Assembly (NCBI GenBank): GCA_963708625.1
Contig: CAVPSV010000004.1
Location: forward strand, 1,240,001-1,304,000
From: DASXIF01 sp036498145
GTDB lineage: Bacteria > Actinomycetota > Actinomycetes > Mycobacteriales > Jatrophihabitantaceae
Length of the DNA: 64,000 nt
Direction: 5' to 3'
Of the stretch, positions 47,015 through 55,679 are shown piece by piece. Numbering within the stretch: the stretch's first letter is position 1; the number at the start of each line of letters is the position of its first letter. The notes under the pieces are model-generated. The model was not told the DNA's origin. It did no database searches and saw only the letters and a list, made by a program, of their open reading frames with translations. The position numbers and the translations under genes were made by a program.

Positions 47015-47708
47015 ATGCCGGTGCCAACCTGGAATGACCCGTCGCTCAGAGCCGGAACTATGGTCCGCGGCGCGCTTTGGCTGATGCAGGTCATCGGTGA
47101 GGGCAACTCGTTTACGAAGGCCCAAATCAGGCGGGCTTTCCCAGGCGTTGCGCAGGCAGACCGACGGATCCGAGACCTGCGTGATTTCGGCTGGGTCTTG
47201 CTCTCGAACACAGAGGACGCGTTGCTACTCAGCCGAAGAACAACGCTTCGTGTCACCCGGCGTTCCGGTGTGGGATGCCGAAGTCAGGCGAGCTGCGTCA
47301 CGTCAGAAGGCGCTCTCACCCAGAGAGAAGCGAGCCGTCATGGCTCGCGACGGCTTCCTGTGTACGGAGTGCGGCATCGGCGCTAGCGAGCCATATCCGG
47401 ATGACCCGCTGCAGTCAGCGGTTCTATCCGTCTATCGCCACATCGTCCACATGCCCGATGGAGGTGAGGCGGTGGCCTACGCGACCGAGTGCAGGCGGTG
47501 CCATTCCGGCGACGGACCGCGCGATGTCACGTTTTCGGAGGTGAGGGCCCAGTTAAGCGTGCTCGCCCCCCACGAACGAGATCAGCTTGCAAGCTGGCTT
47601 GATCAAGGCCGACGCCGGCCGACACGACTCGACCTCCTCTGGCACTCCATCTCGCGCCTGCCGGCGGATGTACTCGCAGAGCTTCGCACGACTCTTAAGA
47701 CAGATTGA
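47015..47708 (+). pseudogene. HNH-type nuclease with winged N-terminus, one frameshift
   Basis: ATG 47015 begins MPVPTWNDPSLRAGTMV with a helical DNA-binding-like part (FTKAQIRRAFPGVAQADRRIRDLRDFGW). One extra C near 47226 shifts the frame; the second half (LSPREKRAVMARDGFLCTECGIG ... RHIVHMPDGGEAVAYATECRRCHSGD) has the Cys4 zinc site and His of an HNH nuclease. Restored length is about 230 residues. It lies next to vsr and faces the methyltransferase. The break may be a sequence error, as in many genes of this window. Confidence 0.7.
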
Positions 47709-47718
47709 TGTTGATCGT

Positions 47719-48153
47719 GTGATATCCAGTTCGTGGGCGTCGTCGCCTCAACGGCGGAGGAACATGCAGGCAATCCGTTCCCGAGACACTGGCCCTGAAC
47801 TTGCAGTTCGAAGAATCCTGCACGCCCGCGGGAGGCGGTACCGCGTCGGCATCGCACCGGTTCCGGGCCTCCGCCGGCGCGCAGACATCGTCTTCACGCG
47901 TCACAGGGTCGCGATATTCATCGACGGCTGCTTTTGGCATGGCTGCCCAGACCACGGCAGAGCCACCTTTAGCCACAACATCGACTACTGGCGGGCAAAG
48001 ATCGCCGGGAACGTACTGCGCGATAAGGAGACTAACGCTCTCCTTGTTGAGGCAGGATGGTTAGTCCTGCGGTTTTGGGAGCACGAAGCCCCTGAAGAGG
48101 TTGTACCGCGAATAGAGGCCGCGCTGTCTGGCGCGCCGTCACAGCCCCGATAG
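47719..48153 (+). CDS. vsr: Vsr family DNA mismatch / restriction endonuclease
   Basis: 144 residues from GTG 47719 (ISSSWASSPQRRRNMQAIRSRDTGPELAVRRIL). The nuclease core follows: LRRRADIVFTRHRVAIFIDGCFWHGCPDH with the catalytic Asp and zinc-binding Cys/His, and YWRAKIAGNVLRDKETNALLVEAGWLVLRFWEHE. Vsr normally nicks T:G mismatches made by 5-methylcytosine deamination, but several Vsr-like proteins act as restriction enzymes. One base separates its end from that of the convergent cytosine methyltransferase. Confidence 0.92.
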   Translation: MISSSWASSPQRRRNMQAIRSRDTGPELAVRRILHARGRRYRVGIAPVPGLRRRADIVFTRHRVAIFIDGCFWHGCPDHGRATFSHNIDYWRAKIAGNVLRDKETNALLVEAGWLVLRFWEHEAPEEVVPRIEAALSGAPSQPR

Positions 48154-48154
48154 C

Positions 48155-49147
48155 TCAGACTTCTGCGTCAGCTTGTCGCAGTGATAGGGCAATCGCCCGG
48201 CCCACGGCTTCCGCGACAGGCGGTGGGAACGCGTTGCCTACCTGCCGATACGCACTAGTCTTCCGCCCACTGAACGTCCAATCCGGGGGAAATCCTTGGA
48301 TCGCCGCGGCCATGGGAACTGTCAGGCGCGGCATCCCGCGCATATTCCGAGCTGGCGGCCTGTCCACAACTCCGCGTCCATCGACGCCTAGCTCAGCCCA
48401 CTTGGCGCGAGCCCGTGTGGGACCAAGATCAGCCCCGCCATGCTTCCTGCTGCCACCGACGAGCGCCGGTGCCACTCCATTCGCCCGCGACGCCCAATCG
48501 TGAGCCCGCAACCACCCGTGTTCAGCCATGAAAGGAAGAAGGGTCTCGCCCACAGTGACACGCTCTTGTTGCCCTTCAGGCCAGCGGAAGTGCACCGCGG
48601 CTTCAGGCCGGATCGCGACCAGCACTGAGCGAAGTCTTGCCTGTGGTACGCCGAAATGAGAGGCGTTGAATAGCTCCCATCCGCACAGCTCATAACCAAG
48701 TTCCTTCAACTCGCGCACGAGCTCGTTTCGGTAGTCGTCGAACTTCGCTGCGAGTAGGCCGCGAACGTTTTCGACCATTACCGCTCGCGGCTGCAGCGTT
48801 TGCACAAGGCGGACGACCTCTGGAAAGAGATCCCGCTCGTCATCTCGGCCCAGTTGTCTACCCGCGATGCTGAACGGCGGGCAAGGTACGCCGCCCGCGA
48901 GCAGATCAACGCCGACGACGCGGCGAGGCGGATCCCAAGAACGCAAATCCGCCTGTACCACATTCCATTCGGGGCGGTTCAAGCGCAGGGTCTCACACGC
49001 CGCAGGGTCGAACTCAACGCAAGCGAGGTGGGCGAACCCGGCCCGTTCAAGGCCTATGGCCTGACCGCCTGCGCCGGCGCATACCTCGACGGACGTCAGC
49101 GTTGTCTGGCCGGGAGCCTGTCTCGCGTGGGGCGGCAGATCCGGCAC
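48155..49147 (-). CDS. dcm: DNA cytosine-5 methyltransferase
   Basis: A 330-residue C5-MTase. Motif I EVCAGAGGQAIGLERAG (residues about 21-37), motif IV GGVPCPPFS with catalytic Cys89, motif VI VMVENVRGL, motif VIII QARLRSVLVAIR, and motifs IX-X near the end (YRQVGNAFPPPVAEAVGRAI). The target-recognition domain between motifs VIII and IX is short. It methylates DNA, probably protecting the host from the nearby nucleases, and pairs with Vsr. The last codon of each gene faces the other. Confidence 0.95.
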   Translation of the reverse strand: MPDLPPHARQAPGQTTLTSVEVCAGAGGQAIGLERAGFAHLACVEFDPAACETLRLNRPEWNVVQADLRSWDPPRRVVGVDLLAGGVPCPPFSIAGRQLGRDDERDLFPEVVRLVQTLQPRAVMVENVRGLLAAKFDDYRNELVRELKELGYELCGWELFNASHFGVPQARLRSVLVAIRPEAAVHFRWPEGQQERVTVGETLLPFMAEHGWLRAHDWASRANGVAPALVGGSRKHGGADLGPTRARAKWAELGVDGRGVVDRPPARNMRGMPRLTVPMAAAIQGFPPDWTFSGRKTSAYRQVGNAFPPPVAEAVGRAIALSLRQADAEV

Positions 49148-49358
49148 CCACTCAGTTCACCACAGGGCGGTGACAGACCCCAGTTGCCACGCGGCGAACG
49201 GCCGGCCTCTGCGATGCAGGGGTGAGCGACGGCCGAAGAGTGATTCTCGCAGCGGGCGGTTGGCTCGGTCAGGCGTCAAAACGCGGATCTCCGATCGGGC
49301 TAGCCGGTGGAGCCGCCGCAGGTGGTTCACGATCTCGTCGGCAAGCAAAGGTGAGCCA

Positions 49359-49837
49359 ATGAAATCCAGCTTTTCGGCGGAGGCGCACCAGCTCGACTCG
49401 AGGATGGAATCCCTCATGCCTTTCGCGACTGGCCGACGAAGTACCTGGAAGCGAGTCCGTCAGGGGTCTACACGGTGTGGAACAACGACCTCTTTTTGTA
49501 CGTCGGCATGGCGTACGCACACCGCACCGAGACCAATCCGAGGGCTCGCGGCGTCTATGGTCGCTTGCAATCCCACGCCAGCGGACGACGGTCCGGCGAT
49601 CAGTTCGCGATCTACATCTGTGACCGTTTCGTCGTCCCACACCTTTCACGAGACGACCTAGACGCGCTCGCACGGGGCGAAGACTCCTCGACGGCCGAAC
49701 GCGGGAGTACATCCATGAACACCTGACCTACCTACCGCGTATTGGTTACCGACAACGGCGCCGTCGCCTGGCAGCTGGAAGATGTCGTCCGTCGGACAGG
49801 TCTTCCACACTCGGGACGACCGCAGATCAACCCATGA
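49359..49837 (+). pseudogene. GIY-YIG nuclease-family gene, frame broken
   Basis: The family reading is spread over frames: DGIPHAFRDWPTKYLEASPSGVYTVWNNDLFLYVGMAYAH with the GVY...YVG active-site pattern, then GVYGRLQSHASGRRSGDQFAIYICDRFVVPHLSRDDLDAL. A base is missing near 49685 and an extra one appears near 49735, after which the end (VRRTGLPHSGRPQIN) stops at 49837. A clear start codon cannot be found: an ATG at 49359 is in another frame. Unlike most breaks in the window this includes a deletion and lacks a start, so true decay is likely. Confidence 0.65.
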
Positions 49838-50221
49838 GCGGAGCTCAACGCTATCCGTCATCGTGTGCGTCGCTGCGGTCGCCAACCATTCACACATGTC
49901 GATCCGTAGGTGCGCAGTACGGTGGGCGCGAAGGTCGCCGAATGACCTCAGCCGGGTGCTGTAAGCGCCCGAAGCATTGAGAGGACGATATCGAGCGATC
50001 GCACTCTGGCGTGAGACGAGGGCATCGGCCGCGCCCACGCTGCCTCCACTTCTAACCTGCTGGCGACCACGCCGGCGGGCTCGGTCTCAACGGGGAAGTA
50101 AACGCGCCTACCACCACTGACAGTGCACCAGGCGCTACGTTCACCGAGGCCAGATCAACGCCAAATTCTTACACCAACTTCTCGGGGGGAAGCGCAGGTG
50201 GTTTGGTTACCGTGCGGCGCC
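49838..50221. other. 384-base gap without a gene
   Basis: I see no convincing coding frame, RNA gene or repeat here. It separates the GIY-YIG remnant from the NADAR gene, which ends at 50222. Confidence 0.5.
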
Positions 50222-50806
50222 TTAGCCAATGTACGGCCAGAGAGCGGTGCTCTGATGTATTGCCCATCGGTATGTCACGCCTCGCTGCTCGTTACGCATT
50301 GAACGCAGTGCCATCCACATGCGGCCTAGGAGGTTGGCTCCGCGAAGATGCTCACCGTATCGGACGGCGCCCCAGAAGCGGTCATCGTGCGATACCTCGA
50401 CGATGGGGGCGACCCCGGTGCGGAGCAGACAATGTGCGACATCGGCCATCGTCAGCTTGTAGTTCAGAACTACGAACATGGCAACGCGGCGGCGCCTTAT
50501 CCAGTCCGGTGTGGTCTTGTTGGCCTCCAAGCGCGCGATGCGCTTAGCCGTGAGGCCATCCACACTTGCAACCTCGTGCTGAAGTCGTCGGTCATTAGGA
50601 AAACGGGACGCCTGATAGAGGGACTCGGAACTAGGTGCCTGCACGCTCCTCAATTTGATCGAACAATGCGCCATGTTGCTCAGCGGGCTAAACGAGCGTC
50701 CTTGCCCAGCCCCAAACTTTGCCAGGTCGGTGCCGTGCCAAGATCGCTCCTCGGCGTAGAAGCCTGTAACGTCGCCGCTCAGCCCTAAGCTTGGATCATG
50801 TTCCAC
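50222..50806 (-). CDS. NADAR family protein (ADP-ribose-linked N-glycosidase type)
   Basis: A 194-residue protein. The NADAR pattern is clear: FSPLSNMAHCSI, PSSESLYQASRFPND, then VAMFVVLNYKLT, CLLRTGVAPIVEVSHDDRFWGA and GANLLGRMWMALR. NADAR proteins process ADP-ribose or N-glycosidic bonds (RibA/YbiA-like), and some reverse ADP-ribosylation of guanine in toxin-antitoxin pairs. Its start overlaps the start of the 1320-residue ATPase gene on the other strand by nine bases, so the two genes share one promoter region and probably work together. Confidence 0.8.
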   Translation of the reverse strand: MEHDPSLGLSGDVTGFYAEERSWHGTDLAKFGAGQGRSFSPLSNMAHCSIKLRSVQAPSSESLYQASRFPNDRRLQHEVASVDGLTAKRIARLEANKTTPDWIRRRRVAMFVVLNYKLTMADVAHCLLRTGVAPIVEVSHDDRFWGAVRYGEHLRGANLLGRMWMALRSMRNEQRGVTYRWAIHQSTALWPYIG

Positions 50807-53800
50807 GACGACCTACCGGAGTTGGCTCGGACGCTCGTTCGGAACCGAAGTCGGGCCCTGGATCATAAGCTGCGAAGACTCGCCCCGTCATTCTCGAACC
50901 GTAGTTCAGAGGACCTCGCTCGTGCCTTGAACGACGCTCCTCGCGGGGACAAGCCAGCCGTCGGGCTGCTACTGGCCAGGGTGGTCCTGGAGGACGCCCT
51001 GACTTCTGGGTCGAGAGAAAGCTTGAACGACTTCCTCTTTCGGTTTGGCGCTCATTTGAAGTCCAGCGTGAGCGAGCCGGGTCTGCAGAGCGCCGAGCGG
51101 CTGAGCCTAGCCATCGCTGCGGACAAGGTGTTCCATACCCTCCCCACAGCGAACAAGAGCCAGCGCGCAGAGGCCTCCGAGATCCGTAGCCGACTGTCAG
51201 GACCAGAAGTCACGGACAGAGAGTGGCGTTCGACGCTGGGCATGTCTCAATCGGAGTTCACGCTGGCGATCGAACAGATTGCGCGCGAACTTGGTCATCT
51301 CAGGCGCCGGCCGCGCGATCCGCTGGTTCAGCCCACGAGTCGTCGTCCAGCGGCAGCCGACACTGCTTTGCCCCCCTCGGTTTTGAAGCAGCACCCGATA
51401 CCCGGCTGGCTATCCGCGAGCTTCCCAGGTTCGCCTGACCCGCTGGTCAGCGCAACTGCGAACTGGCTTCCAAAGGAGCGGTCCTCGCAGACGATCCCTG
51501 ACCTCGCGGTCGCGTGGTCGGCGTTTCGCGGCGGCGAGTACCTGACTGCGCGGAACTACCTAAGCGGGACCCTCTCCCAGCTTGGAGATGATTGGGGTCC
51601 AACGAGCGGCGCGGACGTTCTTCGAAACTGGAACTGGTTCCGACTCGTAACCGAGCTTGCAGCTCTCGAGGGCAACGAGGTCCTCGACAGGCGGCGCTCA
51701 TGGATTTCTGCATGCGAGTTCGCCTTCAAGTGCCTTCCGGACGACTCCGAGCTACTCGAAAGTCTGTTGGAACAGGCGTTGGACGATTTCGCAGCCGGCG
51801 ATCTCGCAAGTCAACGTGCCTGGTGTGCCTACACCGCCCGTGCGGTGGTGGCGGTGGGACATGAGCGCGCGCTCGCGAATTACACCAATCAGGAAAAGGC
51901 TGCCCTTCGAAGTGCGTGGGCGGCCCATTTTGGCCTTGGTCCGGACGACGTCCGCAGTACGGCGACAATGGCCAGTAGTGTTGCGCCACAAATTAGGTCG
52001 GCCACTCAGAAGCTCTATGTCGCTGCCCGAGACGGATCCGGTTCTGCGCGCGCACTCCGCGAAGCATCGCACCAGTTGGCGCGATTCATGGACGAGTTCG
52101 AGGACGAACTGTTCGGACAGGTACGGGACGCCGCTCTAGAGGCACAACGCATGATGGCCTCCGATTCGGTGAATCATCGTGATCTTCATGAGACGATCAC
52201 CGCGCTCGAAGGCATGAGAGGCGCGATCGCGAGATCCGGGAGCAGCCTTCTCCAAGATTTCGTGGCCCCGCACCTACAGGTTCTAATCGCGGACGCGCGA
52301 CGAGCGACTGCACGTCTCGGCGACATCTCGCGCCCGCAGGTCACCGTCCGGCTGTCCTCTGACAAGGTCCCGTTTAGCGCGGCATCCGGCTCGACCTACC
52401 AGATCCGGTTCGTGGCGAAGAACTCGGGAAACGCGACGGCGGAGGACGTCTCCCTTCGCGTGTTGCAGACTTCCCTCGGCATCGATTCAGCAGCTCGCCT
52501 GGACTCCCTCGGTCCAGGAGCCGAAGGCGAGTTGGGGGTGTCTGTGAAGGCCACGGGGATCTCTCCCGGTGCGGTCGCCCTGACCTGTCAAATCTCGTGG
52601 TCGGACTCCTTGCTTCAACAGTTCACGGCTACACAGCAGGTTTCTGCTGAAGATCAGATGCCCGTGTCCTGGACCAGTGGCGACGTAAATCCGTTCAGCC
52701 TCGGGACAATCTCGGATCCGCAGCGGCTTGTTGGACGGGCAGATGACCTGGCATCCCTCGAAGCTCTGATTGCGGGGGGAGCCTCCGTATATGTCACAGG
52801 ACACAAGCGCGTTGGTAAGACCTCGCTCACGCGGGTTCTCCTTAGATCGCTCAGCGAGAAACGCGGCTGGGCGGGCAGCCTGCTGTCGCTCGGTCGAGCG
52901 CTTGGCGCAGACCAGTCCGCCGGCAACATCGTCTATGGCCTTCTCGACGAGATTCTCGCCGCAGCCAAGGACGCCTACGGGGAATATGTGAACAACCTCG
53001 ACGAAGTCAAGACCGACGACGCAGGGAATTTCGCTCGGGCAGCCAATCGCTGGATCAAGAGTGTCGCCAGAGCATTGCCGGACGATGCGAGAGTGGTTGT
53101 CGCAATTGACGACTTCGACGAACTCCCGTCTCATCTCGTCCAAGGGCCGCAAGCTGACGCGCTGTTTCTCTTCTTGCGATCCCTAGTCGATGAGCCGTGG
53201 CTGAACCTCATTGTGGTCGGGAGCGAGGTGCTTCCGTCCATCATCCAGGCGCAGGCGCACAAACTCAATCAGGTGGTACCAGTATCGGTCACCAACTTCG
53301 CGTCACGGGAGTCGACGGCCGAGTTGCTCGTAACACCCACGACCGATCGACTTGAATGGGGAACTGAGTCAATCGATCGCGTTCACTACCTCTGCCGTGG
53401 CAATCCCTACTACGAGACGCTGGTCGCGCAGCGACTCTGGCAAACAATGCGGGAGCGGTCGCGATCGATCGTGACAGCCGCCGACGTCGATGAGGCGGCC
53501 ATGGCCGTGGCACGGGAAGCTCCTGACTCGCACTTCATCCATTTGTGGGCAGACAGTTCAACGGGACTGGATCACACTGCTCGTCCTGCGATTGTTGCCA
53601 GCGCAGTATTGCGCTCGGTCGCCCGTTGCGGCGGGGAGAATCTAGCGCCAGCGGCCACGGACGAGGTCCTTCGCGTCGCCGGCACCTGGATTCAGACCGC
53701 TACGACGGAGGAGTTGCAGAAGGCGATCGCCACGTTGCGCAGTCGCGAGGTTCTGGAACTCGGGCCGTCCGATGGCAGTTTGCTAATCCGCATCCCATTG

Positions 53801-54760
53801 GTCAGCATCTGGTTGAACGCTGCTGGTGGGCGTGCACTGGATTCCCTCTACGCAACTTCAACACATGCAATTGCTACCACCCGCATGATCACGGACTCCG
53901 ACTTGGTTTCCCTGTCTCGTCATCTCATGTACCGGGGAGAGCACGTCACGGAGATTCGGATCAAGGCGTGGTTGGAGCAGTTCGGGGATCACTACCACCA
54001 GTACCTTGCCTTCCGCATGCTGCGCCGTATGGTCACGGATGGCTACTTCACGTCTACCAAGCTTCAAAGCACGGTTCTGCCGAGACTTGCCGCGAACATC
54101 TCGAACCTTGCCGCAGCGCGACAACTGACGCGGGAAGCGAACAACCAGAACCTAAAGAACGCCTTTCTGATCGATCACGGTGTCGCGGGCGACAGCACCC
54201 AAGGAACGTTGAGTGCGCTTGCGAAAGCACTGAAGATCAAGAAGGCCAACATCGTCCATCGGGACGACCTCACCAATCGCCTTTCTGGTCTCGGTAGCGG
54301 CGTCGTCCTGTTCCTACTGGACGACTACTGCGGCTCAGGTACGCACCTAGGCAAGGAGCTCGATTTGCTACTGAGCACGATCTCAACCCTCGGAGAGGAG
54401 TGGATTGAGAGAGTAAACGTTGTTGTGGGCGCGGGCGTTGTCGCGGCGCCGGCCGACCTGCCGAGTTCAGACTCACCCGTCACCGTCGAAACCACGGGGG
54501 GTGTCTTTCTCGGCGATCGGTTCAGGCCGTTCAGTCGAGACTCCGGCGTGTTTGAGACCGAAAAGGAGACGGAACAAGCTAGGGAGATGGCAACCTCTAT
54601 CGGTCATGCCCTCATGGCGAGTAACCCGCTAGGTTTCGGTGGGCAAGCCCTTCTTGCGCTGTTCGAGTTCAACTGCCCCAACAACGCTCCGCCGATCTTC
54701 TGGCGGTCCGGGTCGGTCTCGGGCTCGCCGTGGGTCCCATTGTTTGAACGCATGGTCTGA
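50798..54760 (+). CDS. STAND-like ATPase with CARDB-type domain and C-terminal phosphoribosyltransferase-like effector
   Basis: A 1320-residue uninterrupted protein. Residues 1-500 are mostly helical. About 513-615 is an immunoglobulin-like CARDB-type unit (YQIRFVAKNSGNATAEDVSLRV). A P-loop ATPase follows: Walker A GHKRVGKTS (about 668), Walker B VVVAIDDFDEL (about 766), and sensor VVGSEVLPS. A helical/winged segment (about 890-1090) precedes the last 180 residues, where VVLFLLDDYCGSGTHLG (about 1169-1185) has the DDxxxSGT PRPP-binding loop of phosphoribosyltransferases, as in the PRTase-CE conflict effectors. Likely a sensor ATPase that turns on nucleotide modification during infection. The effector call rests on this motif. 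Confidence 0.75.
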   Translation: MFHDDLPELARTLVRNRSRALDHKLRRLAPSFSNRSSEDLARALNDAPRGDKPAVGLLLARVVLEDALTSGSRESLNDFLFRFGAHLKSSVSEPGLQSAERLSLAIAADKVFHTLPTANKSQRAEASEIRSRLSGPEVTDREWRSTLGMSQSEFTLAIEQIARELGHLRRRPRDPLVQPTSRRPAAADTALPPSVLKQHPIPGWLSASFPGSPDPLVSATANWLPKERSSQTIPDLAVAWSAFRGGEYLTARNYLSGTLSQLGDDWGPTSGADVLRNWNWFRLVTELAALEGNEVLDRRRSWISACEFAFKCLPDDSELLESLLEQALDDFAAGDLASQRAWCAYTARAVVAVGHERALANYTNQEKAALRSAWAAHFGLGPDDVRSTATMASSVAPQIRSATQKLYVAARDGSGSARALREASHQLARFMDEFEDELFGQVRDAALEAQRMMASDSVNHRDLHETITALEGMRGAIARSGSSLLQDFVAPHLQVLIADARRATARLGDISRPQVTVRLSSDKVPFSAASGSTYQIRFVAKNSGNATAEDVSLRVLQTSLGIDSAARLDSLGPGAEGELGVSVKATGISPGAVALTCQISWSDSLLQQFTATQQVSAEDQMPVSWTSGDVNPFSLGTISDPQRLVGRADDLASLEALIAGGASVYVTGHKRVGKTSLTRVLLRSLSEKRGWAGSLLSLGRALGADQSAGNIVYGLLDEILAAAKDAYGEYVNNLDEVKTDDAGNFARAANRWIKSVARALPDDARVVVAIDDFDELPSHLVQGPQADALFLFLRSLVDEPWLNLIVVGSEVLPSIIQAQAHKLNQVVPVSVTNFASRESTAELLVTPTTDRLEWGTESIDRVHYLCRGNPYYETLVAQRLWQTMRERSRSIVTAADVDEAAMAVAREAPDSHFIHLWADSSTGLDHTARPAIVASAVLRSVARCGGENLAPAATDEVLRVAGTWIQTATTEELQKAIATLRSREVLELGPSDGSLLIRIPLVSIWLNAAGGRALDSLYATSTHAIATTRMITDSDLVSLSRHLMYRGEHVTEIRIKAWLEQFGDHYHQYLAFRMLRRMVTDGYFTSTKLQSTVLPRLAANISNLAAARQLTREANNQNLKNAFLIDHGVAGDSTQGTLSALAKALKIKKANIVHRDDLTNRLSGLGSGVVLFLLDDYCGSGTHLGKELDLLLSTISTLGEEWIERVNVVVGAGVVAAPADLPSSDSPVTVETTGGVFLGDRFRPFSRDSGVFETEKETEQAREMATSIGHALMASNPLGFGGQALLALFEFNCPNNAPPIFWRSGSVSGSPWVPLFERMV

Positions 54761-55099
54761 GGCTCTCCGACGCAGGGCCGCGGTTGTTCCCCTTTCACCA
54801 AGAGTGGTGCAGCGCCGGCGCCACCGCACACGACGAAGTGCGACTATCGCAGTCCTGCGTCAACCGCACACGACTCGGATCGCGTTCTCGCTGGCATCGT
54901 CGGCTGGCGTGGGCAGCTGTGCTCCTCGTCTTCCGTTGGCATGTATCCGTTTCCGGTGCGAACGAGGTGGTCAATGCGAGCTGTTGGCGCTTACCGGCGA
55001 GCCGCCGTTCTCACTGGAATTGGCCGCCACCGCATCTTCTTCGGCGATCTGCGCGCGGTGTTGCCTAGGGCCCTACGCCGTCGGCGTCGGCGGACCCGC
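54761..55099. other. 339-base gap without a gene
   Basis: Only short shadow frames; no RNA gene, repeat or motif recognised. It lies between the convergent ATPase and NUDIX genes and probably holds their terminators. Confidence 0.5.
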
Positions 55100-55573
55100 T
55101 TACCCGAGATGGGGCACCTGATGGTCTTCGTAGTAGCCGTGGCGGACGCGACGGTTGATCCAATGGTGGGTTTGGTATTGGTCGAGTTCGTCGGCCGTGG
55201 CCCAGACGAGGGCGGTTGATTCGTTGCTAGTGCGTGCTTCGCCGGAGATGAGTTCGGCGCGGAAGCAGATGGCGAATTCTTGGCGGATTTCGCCGTCGTC
55301 GTAGGCGATGACGTGGTTGGGGTCGGAGTAGATGCCGACGATGCCGGTAACGCGTATGTGGTAGCCGGTCTCCTCGAGGCATTCCCGCTCGGCACATTCG
55401 GCGACGGTCTCGCCGACCTCCATCTGGCCGCCGGGTAGGGCCCACATGCCGTTGTCACTGCGGCGAATGAGCAGGACGCGGCCTTGGTCATCTCGGACGA
55501 AGACGTTGGTAGCGACGACGAGGCTGTTCGCGGTTGGCGCATCGGGGTCGTTGTAGTAGTCGCGGCGAGGCAC
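55100..55573 (-). CDS. NUDIX hydrolase
   Basis: A 157-residue protein with a full Nudix box: GGQMEVGETVAECAERECLEETG. The fold starts at VVATNVFVRDDQGRVLLIRRSD. These enzymes cleave nucleoside diphosphates linked to another group, such as ADP-ribose, NADH or oxidised nucleotides. Specificity cannot be read. It faces the STAND/PRTase gene, so a part in the same ADP-ribose or nucleotide chemistry is possible. Confidence 0.9.
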   Translation of the reverse strand: MPRRDYYNDPDAPTANSLVVATNVFVRDDQGRVLLIRRSDNGMWALPGGQMEVGETVAECAERECLEETGYHIRVTGIVGIYSDPNHVIAYDDGEIRQEFAICFRAELISGEARTSNESTALVWATADELDQYQTHHWINRRVRHGYYEDHQVPHLG

Positions 55574-55679
55574 TGGCTCATCCTCCGGGTAGGGCGTTGC
55601 GCCGCCTAGATGCGGTCGAAGGAGGCGCTGTAGGCGTCGGACGGATCATCGACGCCGGCTGTCGATAAGGCACGTTCAG

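Noticed and set aside
42810..49147. Assignment of the helicase/methyltransferase module to DISARM
   Set aside because: A methyltransferase and SNF2-type helicase are shared, but the DISARM core (DrmA helicase, DrmB DUF1998 and DrmC phospholipase D proteins) is absent.
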